The notes: generated from the letters alone by a model not told the origin. Numbered from the stretch's first letter, positions 14,153 through 22,676 are shown. The stretch: DNA of 26,112 nt from an uncultured Veillonella sp. (GCA_900556785.1 USQK01000020.1:1-26112); one strand, 5' to 3'. Made by a program: numbers and translations.

Positions 14153-15202
14153 ATGGAAAAAAAACCTCTAGTTGTTGTAAACGGTTTAGTCCGTAAAGAT
14201 GCAATTGCTTATTTAAAAGAGCACGTAGATGTGCGCCAATGGACTGAAAAGACTGTAATGCCTCGTGAGACATTAAAGGAATGGCTCGTTGATGCGGATG
14301 GTTTGTGGTGTGTTCGCCCTTTAGATGTAGATGGTGATCTTGTAAAAAATGCACCTAATTTAAAGGTTATTGCTCAAGCAGCTGTGGGGTATGATAATGT
14401 AAAAATTGATGAATTAACAGCAGCAGGCATTCCTTATGGCAATACGCCAGGTGTTCTTAATGAAACCGTAGCAGAGCTTGCTTTTACATTAATTGCCACT
14501 GCTAGTCGTCGTATTCTGGAAAATGCTAATTTCGTAAAAGAAGGACGTTGGGCTCAAAGACCATCGAATATTAAAGGCTTTGATTTGAGTCGCCGTACCC
14601 TTGGTATTATTGGGATGGGGGCTATTGGTGTATCTATTTCTCGTCGTGCTCGTGCATTCGGTATGACCGTGGTATACCATAATCGTAATCAGCGTATTGA
14701 TGACAAGATTCATAAAACTACGTATATGGAATTAGATGACTTATTAGCTACTAGTGATGTAGTTTGTGTGATGGCTCCACTAACAGATGAAACATATCAC
14801 ATGTGTGATGAAGCATTCTTCAAAAAAATGAAGAATACTGCTTTGTTTGTTAATGTTGGCCGTGGACCTATCGTTGATACAGATGCTTTGATTAGTGCCT
14901 TAAAAACAGGTGAAATCGATTATGCAGCACTTGACGTAACTGATCCAGAGCCATTGCCAGCAGATCATCCATTATTGGATGTTGAGAACTGTCTTATCGT
15001 ACCACATATTGGTTCTTATACTGATCGTACGCGTTATGATATGTCTATTTTGACAGCTGACAATATTATTGCTGGCGTTCATAAGAAACCATTAAAGACC
15101 TGTGTTAATGAAGAAGTTAACTATAAGAAACCAGAAATGGATGTAGAGTCTGCCTTAGAAGAGCTTAAAAAAGCTGGTGTAGACTTAGCTGATTTCGACT
15201 AA
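14153..15202 (+). CDS. D-isomer-specific 2-hydroxyacid dehydrogenase
   Basis: A 349-residue NAD(P)-dependent oxidoreductase that interconverts a 2-keto acid and a D-2-hydroxy acid (for example glyoxylate/glycolate, hydroxypyruvate/glycerate or pyruvate/D-lactate). The Rossmann fingerprint G154-M-G156-AI-G159 lies in GIIGMGAIG. The catalytic set is R237 (VNVGRGPIVD), E266 (TDPEPLP) and H285 (VPHIGS). The C-terminus has about 25 charged residues beyond the core domain. GGAGG precedes the ATG. No terminator is visible before glnS 82 bases downstream, so read-through is possible. The exact substrate cannot be assigned from motifs alone. Confidence 0.92.
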   Translation: MEKKPLVVVNGLVRKDAIAYLKEHVDVRQWTEKTVMPRETLKEWLVDADGLWCVRPLDVDGDLVKNAPNLKVIAQAAVGYDNVKIDELTAAGIPYGNTPGVLNETVAELAFTLIATASRRILENANFVKEGRWAQRPSNIKGFDLSRRTLGIIGMGAIGVSISRRARAFGMTVVYHNRNQRIDDKIHKTTYMELDDLLATSDVVCVMAPLTDETYHMCDEAFFKKMKNTALFVNVGRGPIVDTDALISALKTGEIDYAALDVTDPEPLPADHPLLDVENCLIVPHIGSYTDRTRYDMSILTADNIIAGVHKKPLKTCVNEEVNYKKPEMDVESALEELKKAGVDLADFD

Positions 15203-15284
15203 TATCACAAGACCTCAAAAGATATGCGGTATTATGCAAAATATGGTAAAATAAAAGAATATTTATCCTATGGAGGTTAGAACG

Positions 15285-16973
15285 TTGGAACATAAAGATA
15301 TTGAAAAAACTGTAGCTCCTGAAGAAGTTGTATCTGTTAACTTTATCGAAGCTATCATCAACAAAGATAACGAAACTGGCAAATACGGTGGTCGTGTGTT
15401 AACTCGCTTCCCACCAGAACCAAATGGTTACTTACATATTGGTCATGCTAAATCTATTTGTCTTAACTTTGGTATTGGCAAACAGTACAATGGCTTAACA
15501 AATCTTCGTTTTGATGATACGAATCCTGCAAAAGAAGATGTTGAATACGTAAACTCCATCATGGAAGATGTAAAATGGCTCGGCTTTGATTGGGCTGATG
15601 AACCACGTTATGCATCTGACTATTTTGGTCAAATGTACGAATATGCTAAGAAATTAATTACTCTTGGCAAAGCGTATGTAGATGATCAAACGGCTGATGA
15701 AATTAAACAAACCCGTGGCGATTTCTCTACACCTGGTGTTAATAGCCCATACCGCAATCGTAGCGTAGAAGAAAACTTGAAACTCTTCGAAGAAATGAAA
15801 GATGGTCAATACGCTGATGGTGAAAAGGTATTGCGTGCAAAAATCGACATGGGCCATCCTAATATCGTTATGCGTGACCCTGTTCTTTATCGTATTGTAA
15901 ATGCAGAACATCATAACACAGGCAATGAGTGGAAGATTTACCCTATGTATGACTTTGCTCATCCTATTGAAGATGCTATCGAACGTGTTACACACTCTAT
16001 CTGTACTTTAGAGTTTGAAGTTCATCGTCCATTGTATGATTGGGTACTTGAGGATTGGGATGATACTGAAATTCCGCAACAAATTGAATTTGCTCGTTTA
16101 AATGTAACTAAAATGGTTATGTCCAAACGTAAATTACGTGCACTTGTGGAAGCTGGTCTCGTAACTGGCTGGGATGATCCTCGTATGCCTACTATTTCCG
16201 GCTTACGCCGCCGTGGCTATACTCCTGCAGCAATTCGTGATTTCTGTGACCGCATTGGTGTAGCTAAGGCTGACAGTGTTGTAGACATTGCATTGCTTGA
16301 GTTTTGTATCCGTGAGGACTTGAAACTCAAAGCCACACGCCCTATGGTAGTTATTGATCCTGTGAAAGTTGTTATTACGAACTATCCAGAAGGTCAAACT
16401 GAACTTTGCACAGTTGAAAATAATCCAGAAAATGAAGAGTTGGGTAATCGTGAAGTTGTATTCGGTCGTGAAATCTACATTGAACGCAATGACTTTATGG
16501 AAGAGCCAGTTAAGAAATTCTTCCGCTTGGCACCAGGTAAAGAAGTACGCTTAAAAGGTGCATACTTCATTACATGTACTGATGTTATCAAAGATGAAAA
16601 TGGCAATATTACAGAAATACACTGTACATATGATCCAGAAACTAAGAGCGGCAGCGGTTGCACTCGTAAGGTAAAAGGTACATTGCATTGGGTTGAAGCA
16701 TCTACTGCAGTAGATATTGAATCTCGCTTATATGATTATTTACTTAAAGAAGATTCCGATGGTAAAGACTTCTTGGGCGATTTCAACCATGACTCCTTAC
16801 AAGTATTCCACAGTAAAGGGGAAGCATGTCTTGCTAATACTGTACCAGGAGACCATTTCCAATTCTTGCGCCAAGGTTACTTTGTAACTGATAAAGATAG
16901 TACACCAAATCATATCGTAATGAACCGTATTGTTGGTTTACGCGATAGCTGGGCTAAGGCACAAAAAAAATAA
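15285..16973 (+). CDS. glnS: Glutaminyl-tRNA synthetase
   Basis: It charges tRNA-Gln with glutamine. The class I signature is PPEPNGYLHIGHAKS with HIGH at residues 51-54; the PEPNG form distinguishes GlnRS from bacterial GluRS (usually PSPTG). The second signature VMSKR is at 278-282. The C-terminal beta-barrel anticodon-binding part is complete; the length of 562 residues is normal. The start is probably TTG at 15285, because GGAGG (15272-15276) is correctly spaced for it and overlaps the only upstream in-frame ATG (15270). GlnRS makes the tRNA-dependent amidation of Glu-tRNA-Gln dispensable, though many Firmicutes rely on that route. Confidence 0.96.
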   Translation: MEHKDIEKTVAPEEVVSVNFIEAIINKDNETGKYGGRVLTRFPPEPNGYLHIGHAKSICLNFGIGKQYNGLTNLRFDDTNPAKEDVEYVNSIMEDVKWLGFDWADEPRYASDYFGQMYEYAKKLITLGKAYVDDQTADEIKQTRGDFSTPGVNSPYRNRSVEENLKLFEEMKDGQYADGEKVLRAKIDMGHPNIVMRDPVLYRIVNAEHHNTGNEWKIYPMYDFAHPIEDAIERVTHSICTLEFEVHRPLYDWVLEDWDDTEIPQQIEFARLNVTKMVMSKRKLRALVEAGLVTGWDDPRMPTISGLRRRGYTPAAIRDFCDRIGVAKADSVVDIALLEFCIREDLKLKATRPMVVIDPVKVVITNYPEGQTELCTVENNPENEELGNREVVFGREIYIERNDFMEEPVKKFFRLAPGKEVRLKGAYFITCTDVIKDENGNITEIHCTYDPETKSGSGCTRKVKGTLHWVEASTAVDIESRLYDYLLKEDSDGKDFLGDFNHDSLQVFHSKGEACLANTVPGDHFQFLRQGYFVTDKDSTPNHIVMNRIVGLRDSWAKAQKK

Positions 16974-17007
16974 TTTAGTCAGGCATATACGTTGCTAAGA
17001 TAATGAT

Positions 17008-17037
17008 AAAGAACCGCTCCATTAAGGGCGGTTCTTT
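17008..17037 (+). terminator. Terminator after glnS
   Basis: AAAGAACCGC (17008-17017) pairs with GCGGTTCTTT (17028-17037); two or three further pairs extend it inward. The T-run is part of the 3' arm. Confidence 0.85.
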
Positions 17038-17053
17038 ACTACTGTGTTGTTAC

Positions 17054-17059
17054 TATAAT
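17054..17059 (+). promoter_or_regulatory. -10 element before the secreted-protein gene
   Basis: A perfect TATAAT 41 bases before the ATG at 17101. No clear -35 at the right spacing, since that region overlaps the preceding terminator arm. Confidence 0.35.
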
Positions 17060-17100
17060 GTTGAGCGTTTGTGACATTAACATTTCATTAGAGGAGACAT

Positions 17101-17736
17101 ATGAAAAAATTAGTATTACTTGCTACTGCAGCTGCTGTATTAGTATCTGTTCCAGCAATAGGTTCTGCAGCAAACATTAAGTCCGTTTTGAATAAAAGTC
17201 AAACTGTAACATACCAAGGTGTTAAATTGCCTGAAGGTGTTGCCATGTATCCGAACAATCCTAAAGCGCTATTTGCTGGAGATGCTAAAAAGGATATAAA
17301 GTCTGTTCTTGTTGAAGCCGGTGCAACTTCTGCAGATGTATATACATTAAATGTTAAAAACGAAAATGAAATGCATTATGCAGTGTATGCTAATGTAGTA
17401 TTAGGGAAACAGTTATCTAGTCGCATGAGTGAAACAAAACATGTAAATACTGATCCATCTGCCCTTGGTGCATTAGCAGCTGCTATTAATAAGGGGGATA
17501 GCCCGGTACTTGGTACTTTTACAGTGGTAAAATCATTAGTAAAACAAGGTAATGCCTATGAGGGTACATTAAAATATAAAAGTGTAGCTAATAATAATTC
17601 TTATAATGAAATCTTGCATATTAATCTTTCTGAAGATAAATATACAGGCCCAAACGCACGTTTCATCGCCATTGATGAAGCTAATGATGCTGCAATTTAC
17701 CCTAAAGTAAAAGGTTTGCTTAATGCCAAAAAATAA
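17101..17736 (+). CDS. Secreted protein of unknown function
   Basis: A 211-residue product with a clear Sec signal: basic MKK, a hydrophobic core LVLLATAAAVLVSVPAIG, and a likely SAA cleavage site near residues 22-24. There is no lipobox cysteine and no later membrane segment, so it is probably released outside the cytoplasmic membrane (periplasm, if the host is a diderm Negativicute). The mature part is lysine-rich, lacks cysteine, and shows no motif I recognise. AGAGGAGA precedes the ATG. It is flanked by the glnS terminator and by a strong downstream promoter, so it is probably a single-gene unit. No function is proposed. Confidence 0.85.
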   Translation: MKKLVLLATAAAVLVSVPAIGSAANIKSVLNKSQTVTYQGVKLPEGVAMYPNNPKALFAGDAKKDIKSVLVEAGATSADVYTLNVKNENEMHYAVYANVVLGKQLSSRMSETKHVNTDPSALGALAAAINKGDSPVLGTFTVVKSLVKQGNAYEGTLKYKSVANNNSYNEILHINLSEDKYTGPNARFIAIDEANDAAIYPKVKGLLNAKK

Positions 17737-17766
17737 ATAATTATTGAAAATATATATCAATTATTC

Positions 17767-17795
17767 TTGACAATTTTTCTCATCAAGAGTACTAT
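17767..17795 (+). promoter_or_regulatory. Strong sigma-70 promoter of the DUF3793-flavodoxin operon
   Basis: Perfect TTGACA (17767-17772), a 17-base spacer and TACTAT (17790-17795). The predicted start near 17802 lies immediately before the Fur-like box. Confidence 0.85.
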
Positions 17796-17805
17796 GAGCC
17801 TATAG

Positions 17806-17820
17806 GAATTATTCTCATTA
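17806..17820. promoter_or_regulatory. Fur-like box over the transcription start
   Basis: GAATTATTCTCATTA; its reverse complement TAATGAGAATAATTC resembles the Fur box (GATAATGATAATCATTATC) in its core. It sits just after the -10 of a strong promoter ahead of a flavodoxin operon, a classic target of iron-dependent repression. The 13-mer GAATTATTCTCAT recurs at 19335-19347. Confidence 0.5.
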
Positions 17821-17858
17821 GAGGAAATTCTAACGATGTGCAACAGGCAGGTACTATT

Positions 17859-18425
17859 ATGATGAATTCAATTGACCATATCATTGGATATCATTGTGCA
17901 CCGGCAATTCGAGGTATTAAGCTATCGAACTTGGTTTCTATTCCACGGGACATGAATGAACAAATCCAATTTGTATTGATAGAGTATAATAAAGCGTTCA
18001 ATGAAAAAGGATTGTTCTTCTTTGAATTATGTCGTTGTAAAGCGCGAAGACTATTATTGGTATTCCGTGAGAAGCAATTAAGAGACTATGTACGGCAACC
18101 TGCGGTGATGTTATTTTTGAAAGCCTACGGTTATCATGATCGAATGAGCATTATGGAGATGCTCGAACATCTTAGATATCGTATGGAAGTAAGCATTGAG
18201 TTTCCACATGAAATCGGCATTTTTCTAGGTTACCCATTAAAGGATGTGAAATGTTTTATTTCCTATCGTGGTGGGGGATACCGAATGTGCGGAGAGTGGA
18301 AGGTTTACCATGATGTGGTAAATGCACAACGCTCTTTCTTGTGTTACAAAGCATGTCGTGAATTTTGTCAAACTCAATTGATGTTGGGAAAAACATTTAG
18401 TTCATTGGTCGCAAGAACGGCCTAG
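17859..18425 (+). CDS. DUF3793 family protein
   Basis: About 188 residues. The pattern HCAPAIRGIKLSNLVS near the N-terminus and FPHEIGIFLGYPLKDVKCFI with GEWKVYHD later match the DUF3793 family, whose function is unknown and which is often encoded next to a flavodoxin in anaerobic Firmicutes. It is cysteine-rich (about eight cysteines) without a CxxC cluster. The start is uncertain: ATG 17859 (or 17862) follows a weak GGCAGG, while GTG 17838 follows GAGG at 17821-17824 with long spacing. It ends 10 bases before the flavodoxin gene, so they form an operon. The Fur-like box suggests iron regulation. Confidence 0.85.
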   Translation: MMNSIDHIIGYHCAPAIRGIKLSNLVSIPRDMNEQIQFVLIEYNKAFNEKGLFFFELCRCKARRLLLVFREKQLRDYVRQPAVMLFLKAYGYHDRMSIMEMLEHLRYRMEVSIEFPHEIGIFLGYPLKDVKCFISYRGGGYRMCGEWKVYHDVVNAQRSFLCYKACREFCQTQLMLGKTFSSLVARTA

Positions 18426-18435
18426 GAGGTACAAG

Positions 18436-18855
18436 ATGATTGGTGTAATTTTTTGGTCCGGTACAGGCAATACAGAAAAAATGGCTTATGAAGTAGCTGA
18501 AGGTATTAAGGCTGCAGGTCAAGAAGTTGAAGTAAAATCTGTTTCTGAAGTATCCGTAGATGACGCAGCAGCTTACGAAAAACTAGCTCTTGGCTGCGCT
18601 GACATGGGTGCAGAACAATTAGAAGAAGGCGAATTTGAACCATTCTATACAGAATTAGAAGCTAAATTGGGTGGTAAAAAAGTAGCAATCTTTGGCTCCT
18701 ATGGTTGGGGTGGTACTTGGTTAGAAGACTGGGGCACTCGTATTAAAGATGCTGGTGGCGAATTAGTAGCTGATGGCGTAGCACTTTTAGGTGAACCTGA
18801 TGATGATGGTAAAGCTCAATGCCAAGAATTAGGTAAAACTTTAGCGAACGCATAG
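18436..18855 (+). CDS. Flavodoxin
   Basis: A 139-residue FMN electron carrier that can replace ferredoxin when iron is short. The FMN-phosphate loop SGTGNTEKM lies near residues 9-17, after the first beta strand (IGVIFW). The acidic composition, the conserved aromatic-flanked loop GSYGWGGTWLEDW around the isoalloxazine site, and the length are typical of short-chain flavodoxins. AGGAGG precedes the start. It is co-transcribed with the DUF3793 gene and ends at a strong terminator. Confidence 0.95.
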   Translation: MIGVIFWSGTGNTEKMAYEVAEGIKAAGQEVEVKSVSEVSVDDAAAYEKLALGCADMGAEQLEEGEFEPFYTELEAKLGGKKVAIFGSYGWGGTWLEDWGTRIKDAGGELVADGVALLGEPDDDGKAQCQELGKTLANA

Positions 18856-18900
18856 TTTACTCTTAACCATTAACATAAATCCTAACAGATAACAGTATAT

Positions 18901-18941
18901 AAAGGCTGTAATAACGATATGTCGTTATTACAGCCTTTTTT
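18901..18941 (+). terminator. Terminator after the flavodoxin gene
   Basis: A 17-bp perfect stem, AAAGGCTGTAATAACGA (18901-18917) with 18922-18938, loop TATG, and a six-T run ending at 18941. Confidence 0.93.
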
Positions 18942-19190
18942 GTATGCAATAAGAAGATTATAGACAATTACTATGTATATAGACGTAACTTTTTGGTAGT
19001 TATGAATGTAGGAGTATTTATAAAAAATATATATGCATAATGACATAGCAGATTGAATTAATACATATAAAAATATAGATATACATTGATTTTTATAGAG
19101 TTTGAATAGATTTAATTATATAGATGTGATAGCACAAAGGTCATTAAAAATTTTTATAACAGCCAGTTTATATGATGGAAATCACAGGGA
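18942..19190. other. AT-rich gap, nothing recognisable
   Basis: This first half of a 569-base gene-free region is very AT-rich with many TATATA runs. No ORF with a ribosome-binding site and no strong hairpin was seen. Confidence 0.5.
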
Positions 19191-19224
19191 ATGTATATGT
19201 TTATAACAATGGATGTATATGTTT
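19191..19224. repeat. 12-bp direct repeat, 22-bp period
   Basis: ATGTATATGTTT occurs at 19191-19202 and 19213-19224. Two helical turns apart, it would place two bound proteins on the same DNA face, upstream of the regulator gene's promoter. Confidence 0.45.
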
Positions 19225-19244
19225 GAATGTTTATAAATAACTTT

Positions 19245-19265
19245 AATGCATAATAGCATTGCATT
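19245..19265. promoter_or_regulatory. Overlapping inverted repeats at the -35 of the regulator promoter
   Basis: AATGC (19245-19249) pairs with GCATT (19256-19260) across 6 bases, and AATGCA (19245-19250) also pairs with TGCATT (19260-19265) across 9. Both overlap the -35 element TTGCAT (19259-19264). A candidate operator. Confidence 0.4.
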
Positions 19266-19287
19266 TTCGTATACATAGACCTATAAT
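19259..19287 (+). promoter_or_regulatory. Candidate promoter of the regulator-yge operon
   Basis: TTGCAT (19259-19264), a 17-base spacer and a perfect TATAAT (19282-19287). It predicts a start near 19294 and a leader of about 130 bases. Confidence 0.5.
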
Positions 19288-19297
19288 TTAAGTAAGG

Positions 19298-19318
19298 AAC
19301 CTAACAAAAAATTAGGTT
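19298..19318 (+). promoter_or_regulatory. Small stem-loop in the regulator leader
   Basis: AACCTAA (19298-19304) pairs with TTAGGTT (19312-19318) around a 7-base A-rich loop, right at the 5' end of the predicted leader. Possible 5' stabilising hairpin. Confidence 0.3.
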
Positions 19319-19334
19319 GATACAAAAATAGTTA

Positions 19335-19350
19335 GAATTATTCTCATAAT
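19335..19350. promoter_or_regulatory. Second Fur-like box, in the regulator leader
   Basis: GAATTATTCTCATAAT shares 13 bases with the box at 17806-17820; its reverse complement matches the Fur consensus at about 13 of 18 aligned positions by my hand alignment. It lies about 75 bases before the regulator start and downstream of the predicted transcription start. Confidence 0.35.
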
Positions 19351-19424
19351 GCTGACTATGTAAGCGGACTGAAGTTATTTAGACCATAAAGTTAACCGAT
19401 ACCGATGAGAGGGAGGTTATCTCA

Positions 19425-20057
19425 ATGAGTACATTGGAACGGCTAAAAGTAATAGCCCATGGATTGGCCATACAATTCGGACCATCTTGTGAAGTACTAA
19501 TACATGACTTACAAAGAGATCTCGATACATCACTTGTATATATAGAAAATGGTACGATAACGAATCGCCATGTTGGTGATGGTCCATCACATGTGGTTTT
19601 AGATGTACTCAACTATGATGATGGTAGTGAAGGTAGATTTGGGTATCTAACAAAAACTAAGGATGGACGGATCTTAAAATCCTCTACCATGTATATCCGT
19701 GATGATAATGGCAATATTGCATACCTATTAGGAATTAATCAAGATATCACAGAGTTTGTTATGATGCATCGATCACTTGAAAGTCTTATAGGGATAGGTC
19801 AAGCTGAGACTGGCACTGTTGAAAAAATTACTACAAGTGTATCGGAACTATTAGATGATTTACTACTAGAAGCAGAACGGTTAGTTGGCAAACCTGGACC
19901 ACTCATGAATAAAGTAGAGCGACTAAAAGCTATTAGCTACTTAAATGAAAAAGGGGCATTTCTTATCTCTAAATCTTCAGAAAAGATTGCGGAGTATTTC
20001 AATATTTCTAAGTTTACTCTTTATAGTGATTTAAATACTGTAAAGGAAGAATCATAG
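19425..20057 (+). CDS. YheO/DauR-type transcriptional regulator (PAS + HTH)
   Basis: 210 residues. The N-terminal PAS_6-type sensor (about 1-115) shows IAHGLAIQFGPSCEVLIHDL, then GYLTKTKDGRILKSSTMYIR and LGINQDITEF. The C-terminal HTH_22-type DNA-binding part (about 150-208) shows KVERLKAISYLNEKGAFLI and SEKIAEYFNISKFTLYSDLN. Relatives include DauR, the D-arginine utilisation regulator, and YheO. The gene's stop overlaps the ribosome-binding site of ygeX, so it is co-transcribed with the catabolic genes it probably controls. The ligand of the PAS domain is unknown; a purine breakdown product or amino acid is plausible. The start has GAGGGAGG upstream. Confidence 0.88.
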   Translation: MSTLERLKVIAHGLAIQFGPSCEVLIHDLQRDLDTSLVYIENGTITNRHVGDGPSHVVLDVLNYDDGSEGRFGYLTKTKDGRILKSSTMYIRDDNGNIAYLLGINQDITEFVMMHRSLESLIGIGQAETGTVEKITTSVSELLDDLLLEAERLVGKPGPLMNKVERLKAISYLNEKGAFLISKSSEKIAEYFNISKFTLYSDLNTVKEES

Positions 20058-20066
20058 GAGGCAAAT

Positions 20067-21278
20067 ATGGACCGAATTCAGTGGAAACGTAATACGATGG
20101 CACCATCTAGTGACAAGTTTTTGTCCGTTATGGATGTTAGAGAAATTAAGAAAGCTAAAGCGTTTCATGAAAGTTTTCCACAGTATAGTGTAACTCCACT
20201 AGTATCGCTAGAAAAATTAGCAGATTATATCGGTGTTAATTCTCTCTTTGTAAAAGATGAATCTTACCGCTTTGGCTTAAATGCGTTTAAGGTATTAGGC
20301 GGCTCTTATGCAATGGCAAAATACGTAGCTCAACAAACTGGTAAAAATGTTGAAGATGTACCATATGATGTATTAACTTCTCCACAATTAAAAGAAGAAT
20401 TCGGACAAGCTACATTCTTTACAGCTACTGATGGTAACCACGGACGTGGCGTAGCCTGGGCTGCTAATAAATTAGGTCAAAAAGCAGTAGTATTCATGCC
20501 TAAAGGCTCTACAGAATATCGTAGAAAACAAATTGAAAATGAAGGTGCTACCGTAACAATCGAAGAATTCAACTACGATGAATGTGTACGGTTAGCAACT
20601 AAAAAATCTAAAGAAGTTCCAAATGGTGTTGTAGTTCAAGATACAGCATGGGAAGGTTACGAAGAAATTCCAAACTGGATCATGCAAGGCTATGGCACAA
20701 TGGCTATGGAAACGGCAAATCAGTTAGAATCTGAAAACTGTAAGGTACCAACTCATGTATTTGTACAAGCTGGTGTAGGTTCCCTAGCAGGTGCTGTAGT
20801 AGGCTATTTCACTAATTTATACAGCAATGCAACTAAGAAACCTAAATTAGTGGTTGTAGAAGCTGAAGCAGCAGCTTGCTTATATAAAGGGGCTGTAGCT
20901 GATGATGGTAATCCTCGTATCGTTGAGGGTGATTTAGAAACAATCATGGCAGGCTTAGCATGTGGCGAACCAAATACAGTTTCTTGGGATATCTTAAGAA
21001 ATCACGCAGACGTATTCGTATCTGCTCCAGACTGGGTAGCACGTTTAGGTATGCGCGTTGGTGGTGCACCAATTAAAGGCGATACTCCAATTACAACTGG
21101 TGAGTCTGGTGCGGTTCCATTAGGTCTTGTAATGGCACTTATGACAATGCCAGAATATGAAGACTTACGCAAAGAATTAGAATTAGATGCGTCTTCAAAG
21201 GTACTCTGTTTCTCCACTGAAGGTGATACAGATCCTGAAAGATATAAAAATATTATGTGGTACGGTGAAGATCGTTAG
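20067..21278 (+). CDS. ygeX: Diaminopropionate ammonia-lyase (YgeX)
   Basis: A PLP fold-type II enzyme that converts 2,3-diaminopropionate to pyruvate and two ammonia. The 403-residue length matches the family. The PLP lysine is K75 in RFGLNAFKVLGGSYA. TATDGNHGRGVAWAA includes D122, positioned like the second catalytic acid/base of the E. coli enzyme. VFVQAGVGSLAGAVVG is the glycine-rich phosphate-binding loop. Its ribosome-binding site TAGGAGG (20055-20061) contains the stop codon of the regulator gene; the same arrangement joins it to ygeY. Known yge clusters place it in urate/xanthine catabolism, where it would feed pyruvate to fermentation; that pathway role is inferred here. Confidence 0.95.
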   Translation: MDRIQWKRNTMAPSSDKFLSVMDVREIKKAKAFHESFPQYSVTPLVSLEKLADYIGVNSLFVKDESYRFGLNAFKVLGGSYAMAKYVAQQTGKNVEDVPYDVLTSPQLKEEFGQATFFTATDGNHGRGVAWAANKLGQKAVVFMPKGSTEYRRKQIENEGATVTIEEFNYDECVRLATKKSKEVPNGVVVQDTAWEGYEEIPNWIMQGYGTMAMETANQLESENCKVPTHVFVQAGVGSLAGAVVGYFTNLYSNATKKPKLVVVEAEAAACLYKGAVADDGNPRIVEGDLETIMAGLACGEPNTVSWDILRNHADVFVSAPDWVARLGMRVGGAPIKGDTPITTGESGAVPLGLVMALMTMPEYEDLRKELELDASSKVLCFSTEGDTDPERYKNIMWYGEDR

Positions 21279-21290
21279 GAGGCATTAATT

Positions 21291-22601
21291 ATGGATTTAC
21301 AAGCAATTAAACAAGCAGCGGCAACTTATGGCCCAGCGATGACAAAATTTTTACGTGAGATCGTAGCATTCCCAGGTGAAAGTGCTGAAGAAAAAGATCA
21401 TGTAAAACGTATAGAACAAGAGATGAAAGACCTAGGATTTGATGAAGTTGAAGTAGATCCTATGGGGAATATTCTTGGATATATGGGTACAGGGAAAACC
21501 CTCATTGCCTTTGATGGACATATTGATACAGTTGGTATTGGCAATCGTGACAATTGGGATTTTGATCCATATGATGGTTTCGAAGACGAAACTAAAATTG
21601 GTGGCCGTGGCGTATCTGACCAATTGGGTGGTATCGTATCCGCTGTATACGGCGCTAAGATTATGAAAGATTTAGGACTTCTAAGTGATAAATATCGTGT
21701 ACTTGTTGTAGGCACCGTACAAGAAGAGGACTGCGATGGCCTTTGCTGGGAATACATGATTAAGGAACGCAATATCCGTCCTGAATTTGTAGTATCTACA
21801 GAACCAACCGATGGCGGTATCTATCGTGGGCAACGTGGTCGCATGGAAATTCGTGTAGATGTACAAGGCGTATCTTGCCATGGTTCTGCTCCTGAACGCG
21901 GTGATAACGCAATTTATAAAATGGCAGATATACTTCAAGACATCCGTGAATTGAATGCTAACTCTGCTGATGAAAGCACAAAAATTAAGGGCCTTGTTAA
22001 AATGCTTGATCCAAAATTCAACCCTGACCACTATGAAGAAGCTCGCTTCTTAGGTCGCGGTACAGTAACTACTTCCCAAATTTTCTATACTTCTCCAAGC
22101 CGTTGTGCAGTAGCTGACTCCTGCGCTATTTCCTTGGACCGTCGTATGACTGCTGGTGAAACTTGGCAAAGTTGCTTGGCAGAAATCGAAGAATTACCAC
22201 ATGTTAAAGAATATGGTGCGAAAGTATCCATGTACGAATACGCTCGTCCATCTTGGACTGGTTTGACATATCCAATCGAATGTTACTTCCCAACTTGGGT
22301 AATTCCTAAAGATCATAAAGTAACAGAAGCTTTGGAAGAAGCATACACTAGCTTATATGGCAACGAACGTATTGGTGCAGAAGATACAGTTGAAATGCGT
22401 AAAGCTCGCCCATTAACTGATAAATGGACATTCTCCACAAATGGTGTATCTATCATGGGTCGTAATGGCATCCCTTGTATTGGCTTCGGTCCTGGTGCAG
22501 AAGCACAAGCACATGCTCCTAACGAAATTACATGGAAACAAGATCTTGTAACATGTGCTGCTGTATATGCATTATTACCATCCGTATACTGCAAAGACTA
22601 A
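21291..22601 (+). CDS. ygeY: YgeY family M20 hydrolase (selenium metabolism-linked)
   Basis: A 436-residue M20/ArgE-DapE-type metallohydrolase of the YgeY group, which is found with selenium-dependent molybdenum hydroxylases. Expected zinc ligands are visible: H77 in AFDGHIDT (with D79), D110 in GRGVSDQLGG, E145-E146 in GTVQEED (catalytic Glu and metal ligand), Glu near 173 in STEPTDG, and His near 412 in AQAHAPNE. A lid domain lies between. It probably cleaves an amide in a ring-opened purine intermediate; the true substrate is not settled. TAGGAGG overlapping the ygeX stop drives coupled translation. No terminator follows directly, but a 152-base gap precedes ygeW. Confidence 0.93.
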   Translation: MDLQAIKQAAATYGPAMTKFLREIVAFPGESAEEKDHVKRIEQEMKDLGFDEVEVDPMGNILGYMGTGKTLIAFDGHIDTVGIGNRDNWDFDPYDGFEDETKIGGRGVSDQLGGIVSAVYGAKIMKDLGLLSDKYRVLVVGTVQEEDCDGLCWEYMIKERNIRPEFVVSTEPTDGGIYRGQRGRMEIRVDVQGVSCHGSAPERGDNAIYKMADILQDIRELNANSADESTKIKGLVKMLDPKFNPDHYEEARFLGRGTVTTSQIFYTSPSRCAVADSCAISLDRRMTAGETWQSCLAEIEELPHVKEYGAKVSMYEYARPSWTGLTYPIECYFPTWVIPKDHKVTEALEEAYTSLYGNERIGAEDTVEMRKARPLTDKWTFSTNGVSIMGRNGIPCIGFGPGAEAQAHAPNEITWKQDLVTCAAVYALLPSVYCKD

Positions 22602-22676
22602 TATCACATACGTTGAATTAGATTTATTTTAACGAAAATAACTGAAAATAGTTGATATTAAGAATTTCATATGGTA

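Noticed and set aside
16369..16554. Overlapping + strand ORF inside glnS
   Set aside because: Out-of-frame reading within a conserved synthetase, without its own ribosome-binding site.
16999..17009. Fur-like GATAATGATAA after glnS
   Set aside because: Only a half-site, overlapping the glnS terminator stem and about 90 bases before the next gene; likely chance in AT-rich sequence.
19125..19136. CRP/FNR-like site TGTGATAGCACA
   Set aside because: The arms are only four bases with a four-base spacer, too short for the CRP or FNR site geometry.
18856..19424. Hidden small gene or tRNA in the 569-base gap
   Set aside because: Only very short ORFs without ribosome-binding sites and no cloverleaf were found.
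21681..22031. Minus-strand reading frames opposite the yge and other genes
   Set aside because: They lie wholly within well-supported + strand genes, lack ribosome-binding sites and show no recognisable domains.
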